From: Colletes latitarsis
Lineage: Eukaryota; Arthropoda; Insecta; Hymenoptera; Colletidae
Direction of reading: 5' to 3'
NCBI RefSeq assembly: GCF_051014445.1
Contig: NC_135136.1
Span: 29,158,001-29,222,000, forward strand
DNA: 64,000 bases
Part shown: positions 56,425 through 64,000 of the stretch, piece after piece
How the letters are laid out: each line of letters starts with the position of its first letter
How positions within the stretch are numbered: position 1 is the first letter of the stretch
Notes under the pieces: generated by a model
What the model was told of the DNA's origin: nothing
The model's input: the letters and a program-made list of their open reading frames with translations, nothing else
The model's database searches: none
Translations under genes and position numbers: made by a program

Positions 56425-57305
56425 CAGTAATCCCTCGCTAACGTTCGCTGGCTCGGTTCCGTGACGCGAACGTTATCGAGGGAGGTACTATTGAATTATT
56501 GATTGTTACCTCTGTTAGGCTTGATCGTGAGGCGAATGTGAGAAACACTGAAAGTGAGTGAAATAAGAGAAAAATGTTCAACGTTTATTTATATTACAGA
56601 TTCTAAAACTATTCATAAGTCAAAGTATACCAAATAATTTTTCAAACGTATACTATTTAATTTTGTTTAAATTTATTTGTATAAGGAATGATTACAAAAA
56701 AGATTTGTTTTACGAATATCTAGTGAATATAAAAATGTTGATTTTAATACATAAAACTTGACGATGGGCCCTATGATTGTGAAACTTGACATCGAGAACT
56801 TGTGACGAGTCACAAACAAAATTACATGATTTTCGTATTGAACCTCACATTTAAAACAGAGAAGTTGGTTTGTTAATAACGTGACGCCTTTTAACACATT
56901 CATTTTTAATTATTTAGTATTTTTCTAGTGCGTTCAACATCCTTACGCGTTTATTTTTGCTCATTTTTAATTTTCGTTTTTACATTTTCTATTCTTAAGA
57001 GTTTCTTTCAAGGTTTAGATAGATTATTATTATCAAAAATGATGTTATGTATCTTTTATAATTTTTTTATATGTGCATTATAGTACTACTTTTTTCCTGC
57101 TTTTATTAGTATTTCTTACCTTGTTTGTATGATTATCATAAAAGGCATATAATTTATTTTGCACTTTTTTTCTAATTTTTATTCGTGAGAGCATATATAG
57201 CCTTGTTTGGTATCATTTTCATCGAAGAAAGCTCATCAATGCGATTAAAGTAATTTCATAGCTACAAATTGTAAAAAATAATCAATTTTATTTTTGACAT
57301 GATAT
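56425..57305 (+). mobile_element. Family C element, long version
   Basis: CAGTAATCCCTCGCTAACG follows TA. The terminal hairpin TCGCTAACGTTCGC...GCGAACGTTATCGAGG is well preserved. The body matches the 35.5- and 48.5-kb copies up to GACATGATATA; no right terminus follows. Confidence 0.7.
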
Positions 57306-58620
57306 ATAGAACATGGACAATTCTATCGAAGTCAAAAAATTCAAAAACGTGTACACCTTTAGGTAGAATGTCCATAATTTTTGCCATAGTACTGTGAATT
57401 ACGTTTTACCCTGTAACTACTCTAATAGTAGGGGTTGTGGATTAATATTCTGCAGAAAAAATTTTCTTTAGAGGGGCCCATCCATTGATATATTGATATA
57501 TGTTTTCTTTGGCTCTCGACGAGGCTAAAAATTTGAATTTGTTTCATGTTTTGACGGTTTCAGACCACTGTTCGTCGTCGCGGCACCCTGTCGCGTCGTG
57601 TTGTATAAATATCATGACCACACCGGCGGAAACGATTCGACTCGAGCCGTAATATTTGCTCATCGAATAGTCTTCAGGATGATTCGATGGAGTGTGCCCC
57701 GGGGTTCGTTGAATTTCCAGTGGAATTCTTTTATGTGGTCTTGTCATCGTCACAGACGTTACGACTACATTCGGCGATATCGTAAAGATGAAATTTCAGA
57801 ATCTACGGTTAATACGGCTTGTCCAGAGTGGCTAAAAATATTACATCTACAGTTGATTATGCAAATTTCACAGCATGAAGAGCCGTCGCTGAAGAATTCA
57901 ATGCAAGATGGTGAAACCCGCTAGATTACTACTAATAATTATTATTAATAATTTCGGATCTGATTCGTATTTCCGGTGGTCCCTCGCCAATGTTCGTCAC
58001 TTTTCCCTTCGATATTCGGACCGAAATTGAATGGTGTCAAAGGAAACATAATCTGGTATAATCAATTTTTCTGTGAAATTTGAAATTTGGAAACAGGTTA
58101 CTCAGAATTCCGTCCTGTATACTGTATGTACTGTACTTTCGTGAGAAGTTGACTAGCGAAAGTAATGCAGGTCTGGTTGGTGCCTGGATCCCCCACTCTA
58201 GGCGCTATTGGCCGATACGACGATGTGTCGTGCGAAGAAAGAGGGGATAAGTGAAGCAAACGAGCAGACATTTAACGAACGTAGAATAAAAACAAATTAA
58301 CACTGTGAAAAGAAGTAAATTATAAAATTATAAAACTAACACTTATTTATTCATATTCAATGTTCATAATTCAAAATTTTCGTTTTATGAGTGTATCAAC
58401 CTCGTTCTAAAATAATCATTCAAATTAATGGTGGAATTCTATCAACGATTATTAGTTATTTATTAATATCTTTTTCATTAATGCGATTCCAAATTTTTTG
58501 TAATATTGTCTACGAGAATTTTAATTTCATACGAGCGTTATAAAATTTATAGTAAAGTTAAAATGACTAAGTGCAAGAAAACGAAATAATAAAGTTGCTT
58601 TGGAAAATTGTATCCGTACC
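57306..58620. other. Unassigned DNA with a C terminus near 57.97 kb
   Basis: GGTGGTCCCTCGCCAATGTT at 57974 is a degraded first C end. A 108-codon plus-strand frame at 57598-57924 has no recognisable domain. Confidence 0.35.
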
Positions 58621-60562
58621 TTAATTTGCATTTTCCAAAACAAACGAACAAAATGTCCATTCCTACCGTAACCGGTCAAATGAGCAGTCTTTCTTTTTCT
58701 CTTTTACGAGGCAACGTACTTCTACTTTTTCCATTATATGTATAGAATGTTGGGTTTTGATGTTTATTCGTAAGATATCCTTCTCTTTTATGTTAAAAAA
58801 TTGTTTCATTTTCATCGGATAGAAGATAAAACGTCCTTGAAAACGAATTTTGTTCCAAATCGATACCGTAGTTAATTCTAGAGAAAACAACTAGTTAAGA
58901 AAAAGTGCTAGTAATTACGCAAACATCAGTATTTAAATTCATTTCCAATTAAATAAACAATTTATAGTCCAGTTTTATCGTACACTAATCGTACGATCAA
59001 TAAGAATTGCTAAAACTTCTTTGGTTATGTAGAGTCAAAGTAAATATTAAAATAAACGTAGAAGACAACATAAATAATAATAGTTGATATGGTCATCGGA
59101 TAGAGGATGAAATACCCTTTAAAATGAGTGTTTGTACAAGTCAGTAGTGTAATTAGTTCCAGAGATATGACAATTTTTGTTTCAAGTCGAACGACAAAGT
59201 AAATGTCAAAATAAACATAGAAGATAGCATAAATTATAGTAGTTGTTACGTTCATAGGATAGGGGATGAAATGCTCTTTAAAACGAGCGTTCGAACTTGT
59301 CGATAGCTTTATTAGTTTCGGAGATATAGCGATTTTAGTTTCGCGTCGATTGGATGGCTAGTTTCGGAGATAGGGTTTGTTTACGTTTCGTTGTTGCGCT
59401 CGCGAGTGCATTCATCTTGCGCGCGTGACAATAGTAAACAGTGCGTAGTAAATTCTTGGAAATACTACGCCCGAAACTAGGTCACTCGGTCACGACTCAC
59501 GCGCGACAAAGAGGTACGACGCGACGCGTCAGACGGAGACAGAGATAGTAGAAATTAAAAAATTACCGCTTTACATAAATTACGATATCTCGAAAACGGA
59601 AAGTCCGATCGACAAAAACAAAAAACCATTTTAAAGGGGAAGCTTTGCCGCTGCTAATGGTGGCTCGATCACGGAGAAAGTGCTAATAATTTCAAAACTG
59701 CGGGTAATTAAAGTTTTTAGTAATTTAATGCATGTTAGTAGCCTGCCGTAACATGGAAAGCGCCATAAGAGAATTTTTTTAAAATTACCTATTTACATAA
59801 ATTACGATATCTCGAAAACGGGAAATCGGATCGACAAAAACCAAAAGCCATTTTGAAGGGGAGGCTTTGCCGCTTCTATCAGTGGCTCAATTATTAATAA
59901 AACATTAGTAGTTTCGGAACTGCACGCATCTAAAGTTTTTAGTATTTTTAATACGCGTTAATAGGCTTTCGTAAGGCGGAGAGTCAGACGTAGCGGAATT
60001 TTAAAAATTACGATTGTCTTTACACGATGATATCTCTAAAACGGAAAGTCGGATCGACAAAAACCAAAAGCCTTTTCAAAGGGGAGGCTTTGCCGCTTCT
60101 AACAATGACTCAATAATTAATAAAGCACTAGTAGTTTCAGAACTACACGCATTTGAAGTTTTAGTATTTTTAATACACGTTTAGACTATTCTAAGACAGT
60201 GGAAACTGTAGATTCCTTTCGTCTTTGCTATACATATATTTTCTATTTACATCGGAAGCTAACCAGAACTTGGTACCAAATTTTGTCCAGTTTTTTACAA
60301 AAAAATATAAATCATTCAATCGGTCAGATGATCGGTCGTGGTAGACAAGACGGACTACATATTTTTCTCAAAAAATAAACAATAAGGATAGAAGTGAATA
60401 TTGCAAAATTCATTGTATGTATACTATAAGAAAAGTCGTGAAGTTAAATGGCGCTAAACTAATATTGTGTATTAGAAATTGTAAACGAAATTTTAAAAAC
60501 GGTCATTTGACGGTAGGTTTAGTGTTAATTTGCATTTTTCAAGACAAGCAAACAAAATGTCC
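58621..60562 (-). mobile_element. Family E element, copy 2, between 38-bp direct repeats
   Basis: E proper spans 58659-60524 and ends GGTAGGTTTAGTG before TTAA. It has three internal repeats with a 223-base step, marked by 'GATATCTCGAAAACGG' at 59583, 59806 and (one base changed) 60029, each followed by the AGGCTTTGCCGC box. On both sides lies a 38-base direct repeat beginning TTAATTTGCATTTT (58621-58658 and 60525-60562, 34 of 38 matching). No coding capacity was seen. Confidence 0.7.
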
Positions 60563-61417
60563 GATGACTTATGCGATGGAAGTGTATATCAGGAATACGT
60601 TTTTGTAAATAATTACCAAAATATTCCTACACGTCATCCTATTCTGGAGGACATCGCCTTAAATCGTCGATCGTCTCGGTTACTCTGATCCACGATTAAT
60701 TCCATGCGCTGGGAGACGGTGCAATCGTCTGTCGGTGATTTTACGAGCCAGCCTCGGAGCGGAAAGCAATCCCAGGATTGAACAATAAGACTGTACCATC
60801 TATTGTGAACTAGTCCCGAGTCTAACCGGAACAAAGAAGGGAAAGATGGCGAGAAAGACGCGCAGAAAGGCCAGGAAGGAGGCAAGGGAAGCTCAGGTGA
60901 GGAGATTTACGGGTTGCCTGGTAACGAAGGGGACTCATCAGCATCGGTAATGGCGGCATTAAGCTTTCTCAGCCTTTTGTATTCGTTGCGAGTAGATTTC
61001 TGTCTCGGACCTTCGGTGATTCCATGGCGAGCCGCGAACGGTCGATCAGTTTAATTACTCGTTTGAACAGGGTGGACACCATCAGCCGAACGTTTATCAG
61101 AATGCCGTTCGCAGCGCATCGAAAGAGCTATTTCTCGAGTGACTCGTCTAACCTACTAGCACTAAATCTTCTTTAAGTGGCTGGCTTGAAAATTGCGCGT
61201 AAAAAGGGCCGCCGACCGATCGAATGAAGACTTCAGGGAACCGAGGACGGCTTCGACGAAACAGAGAAACAACAAAATATAAAGATGAAATTTTAATCGA
61301 AAGAAGAGCCTCGACTCGTGCTCAAATTTACTAGGTAACGTGAAAATAAACAATGGGAAAAGACACAGTGGCTTCTACTTGAAAAGTATAGAAGTGTATT
61401 AACGCTAGTAATTGCGG
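60563..61417. other. CpG-rich host-like block
   Basis: No repeats. On the plus strand M-A-R-K-T-R-R-K-A-R-K-E at 60846 runs into GCTCAG|GTGAGG at 60896, a strong donor, so a first coding exon is conceivable but weakly supported. Confidence 0.3.
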
Positions 61418-62177
61418 CAGTCCCTCGATAATGTTCGTTACTTTTTCTCTCGTGTTATTGTTCGTGGATACTTCAAAATTCTTAGAACTGCATTGACAAG
61501 GTGAACAGATTGCAAGCCTGGTCATTAAATGTTCATACACAGAACTAAACTACTTCGAAAACGTGAAAAATAAAATTTAAAAATAAGAAAGAAGAAATAC
61601 ACATCGTGTGTTACGATTAAAATTGCGATACAAAAGAATAGACTAACAAAAGAATATTTAAGTTGAGCTATCATACGAAAATCATGCCATTTTTAAAAGA
61701 AACTACATATGGAGGATTCAGAAGCCAATTAGTGTAAATCCATTAACCTTAAAATTGAGATAAATAAGGATTTTGCAAACTAGTTACAGAAAAATAGCAA
61801 TGCCATCAATAATGAAAAGCACAATTTTTATTATAAGATAGTGTTTTTTTAGAGAAAGCAAATTAAATGAAAGAATTGTAACTTATGTGAAGTGAACTAA
61901 TTTATAAAAGAACTCCAAAATAATTCGTCTTTCATCAGGATAAATTGTCGTAAAATATTGCCGAATGCATTTAAAATATATATGGATAGGATAACCAAAC
62001 CTATCCATAAACTAAAATAGGATAAACAAACGTTGAATATTTTCGTCTTTATTCCATTCACTCTCAGTGTTCCTCACTTTTGTCTGTAATACGATCAAGC
62101 CTAACAGAGGTAATAATCGACAATTCAGTAGTTCCTCCCTCGATAACAGACCAGCGAACATTAACGAGGGATCACTG
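61418..62177 (-). mobile_element. Family C element, both ends present (760 bp)
   Basis: CAGTCCCTCGATAATGTTCG at the left and GCGAACATTAACGAGGGATCACTG at the right, with TA after the right end. It is the reverse complement of the 14.8-kb copy over most of its length. No transposase. Confidence 0.8.
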
Positions 62178-63471
62178 TATACAGTTTACGTTCGTACTAA
62201 AAGTATTTTTAAAATTAATAAGTTATGCTTTTACAATTACACGGCAGAGTAATGAAAAGACTGCTTTTTAATGAACAAACTGTAAGAAGACTAGTTTACT
62301 ATAAATTACATATTTTCTAAATGCAGCAATATAATTTTATACATAGCCATAAAAATAAGAAAAAAACGTCTTTCCATGTGGTATTTTAAACATTATCAAA
62401 TTAACCATTTGTATCGAGTAGTATTCTAAATAACGTAAAATAAATTTTTACAATAAAACCTTATAATTTTATAAAACCTTATAACCTTATAAAAACCGTG
62501 TCTACCTTTACGATCAAAGTTCATGTAATTAAATAATAACTAAAGTAATAAAAATTATTGATAAAATAAATTTTTTCTTCGTGTGTCTTGCAGGTTTCAG
62601 AATCATTAGAATGAGGAAATAAAACCCCTACGACACGTTTAAACATATCTAGTAATTAGTAGACTATTCGCATAAAAGTGTTCCTCGTGTTAATTACGAA
62701 ATGACACTGCCTCGCAGATACAGACACAGGGGGAGCATCGGTGTTTTACGACTGTTTTAAAGCAGTTATGATTACGGTGACCGATGAAATCGGTGCATGG
62801 TACCGCGTTCTTCCTTATGCTTTTATGACTTTTATATAATGATACGCGGAAAAATATCGTGTGCCCGTCTATCTTGAATTAACCTGCAATTAGTTCGTCG
62901 AGCACATTCTCATCGGGTCTCGATTTTCTATCCGAAAGTTGAACTTTACCAGACTTCAACGTTCGAACGATCTTCTGTAACGTCGCAAATGCTAATTATA
63001 CACAGATTATTCCGGTAATTATGATATAAAATGTAGAATAAAATGTCTTTACGTGACCTATCGTTAACGAAGAAAAACATCTGTCGGGAAAGCGTTCAAC
63101 CGACTAATTGTAACTCTCAATTTGAAATTAGACTCTCACGAGTCCACTCGGATTTTATTTATTCGACGTATAGAGAACCATTGTAACTGATAATTTCGCA
63201 TTAATACTACCTATGCAATATGAGAAAGACCTTACTGGTAGAAGCCTTCAGAACAATATTTTCAGCCACCTGGCTTGCATTTTCGCCTTTATCAAAGCAA
63301 AATTGTAAAATATACCGAATTTTCTCTTTATTAACTTTTATCTTTTACATCTTACAACTCACAACTGAATCGATCAGTCAAAATACTGTAAAAGAACTTT
63401 TTTTCAGTACGGAATGTCATTTTTCCAACGACTACAAGTCTTAATTTGTTTGGTCAATACTTTACGAGATA
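62178..63471. other. Unassigned DNA; CpG-richer at 62.68-63.13 kb
   Basis: AT-rich flanks with a host-like centre. A 74-codon plus-strand frame at 63220-63444 is not supported. Confidence 0.35.
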
Positions 63472-63961
63472 TGAGGGTCGTACAATAAGTCCTTAGAAAA
63501 AGATAGAAAAACAAATTATTTTAGGTAGGTTTTTTTTTATTGTTCAACATAATCCCCTTTTAGCTCTATACAGTTTTCCACGCATTTCTCCAACTGTTAT
63601 AAGCCATCTAAAAAGTAAGATTTCGGAAGGTCCTCAGAATAGGCATCTGTTTGGACGGTGACCTCCTCGTTCGATGTGAACCATTGTCTGCTGAGCCATT
63701 TTCTTAAGTTTAGAAATAAAAAAGGTCACTGGGGGCCAAATCCAGTGAATACAGTGCATGTTGTGATAATTCGAACTTTAATTTCATGATTTTGGCCATC
63801 GAAACAGCATAGGTGTGTATCCGTGTATTGTCTTGATGCAAGAGAAAGTTCCTTGCTTCGATCAACAATAAAAATGAAACGATGTGGTGAATATAACTGA
63901 AAATTTGACAGTTGTCTAGTGAGTTATGATATTTACTAAAAACTTATTGAACAACCCACGT
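63472..63961 (-). mobile_element. Internally deleted mariner with both termini
   Basis: TGAGGGTCGTACAATAAGTC follows TA (63470-63471), and the partner ACTTATTGAACAACCCACG precedes TA (63962-63963). The 490-bp unit keeps only the C-terminal third of the transposase gene plus the termini. Confidence 0.85.
63540..63860 (-). pseudogene. mariner transposase catalytic-domain remnant
   Basis: On the minus strand: L-L-H-Q-D-N-T-R (second catalytic Asp block), then L-Y-S-L-D-L-A-P-S-D-L-F-L-F (third Asp block, spaced as in D,D34D), W-F-T-S-N-E-E-V, L-P-K-S-Y-F-L-D-G-L and the terminal E-L-K-G-D-Y-V-E. At least one in-frame stop follows D-G-L. The first catalytic Asp and the DNA-binding domains are deleted. 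Confidence 0.85.
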
Positions 63962-63965
63962 ATAC

Positions 63966-64000
63966 AGGGTGTTCGGCCACCCTTGAGAAAAATTAGAATG
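63966..64000 (+). mobile_element. Family A element, left end only (cut by window edge)
   Basis: CAGGGTGTTCGGCCACCCTT directly follows the TA that bounds the mariner at its right; the A element continues beyond the window. Confidence 0.8.

Noticed and set aside
1..64000. tRNA or rRNA genes
   Set aside because: I looked for the T-loop GGTTCGA pattern with matching acceptor stems and found none that fold; a covariance search was not possible.

Overview
The window looks like non-coding DNA from an insect nuclear genome. A hymenopteran such as an ant or wasp is my best guess: the AT-rich background, islands that keep their CpG dinucleotides, and the mix of irritans-type mariner, Jockey-type LINE, TTAA-flanked piggyBac-type and Tc1/mariner-type non-autonomous elements all fit, but nothing pins the species. 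No complete host gene can be supported. The only long, clearly recognisable reading frame is the reverse transcriptase of a 5'-truncated LINE at 32.7-33.8 kb.

Most of the sequence is transposable elements, many inserted into one another. I use letter tags. Family A has CAGGGTGTTC termini flanked by TA; there are 12 copies, including two short fold-back derivatives. Family B has CAGGTTG/CACCCTG termini and a decayed Tc1/mariner-type transposase. Family C has CAGTAATCCCTCG termini, pogo-like. Family D is an LTR starting TGTGGCGAC or TGTAGCGAC. Family E is a CACTAAACCTACC-ended element with 223-bp internal repeats. Family F has GAGCCGTTTATTTT termini. Family I and the 37-39 kb array are TTAA-flanked piggyBac-type non-autonomous elements. 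H, J, K and R are dispersed or duplicated repeats I could not classify.

Layout. 0-5 kb: LINE 3' end, then A, C, a fold-back element and a TTAA element. 5-11 kb: an inverted repeat carrying a microexon-like motif, a candidate minus-strand exon, and a mariner interrupted by E. 12-16 kb: a 337-bp tandem array and C elements. 16-26 kb: a B element with A nested inside, further A copies and a partial second copy of the A-in-B junction. 26-31 kb: LINE and LTR-like remnants, a CpG-rich block and a large hairpin. 31-34 kb: F containing an LTR containing a LINE. 35-39 kb: an LTR containing C containing A, then a tandem array built on a piggyBac-type element. 41-45 kb: a mariner interrupted by a solo LTR, a candidate exon, and an LTR interrupted by a LINE fragment. 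46-54 kb: A, C, B and duplicated host sequence. 54-64 kb: mariner pieces, I, C, E and an internally deleted mariner abutting an A element.

Between the elements lie CpG-rich blocks that look like host single-copy DNA. Several contain short open stretches bounded by good splice signals on the minus strand (43.4, 34.4, 7.5 and 7.05 kb). One reading is that the window lies in very long, transposon-filled introns of a minus-strand gene. This is inference and needs transcript data.
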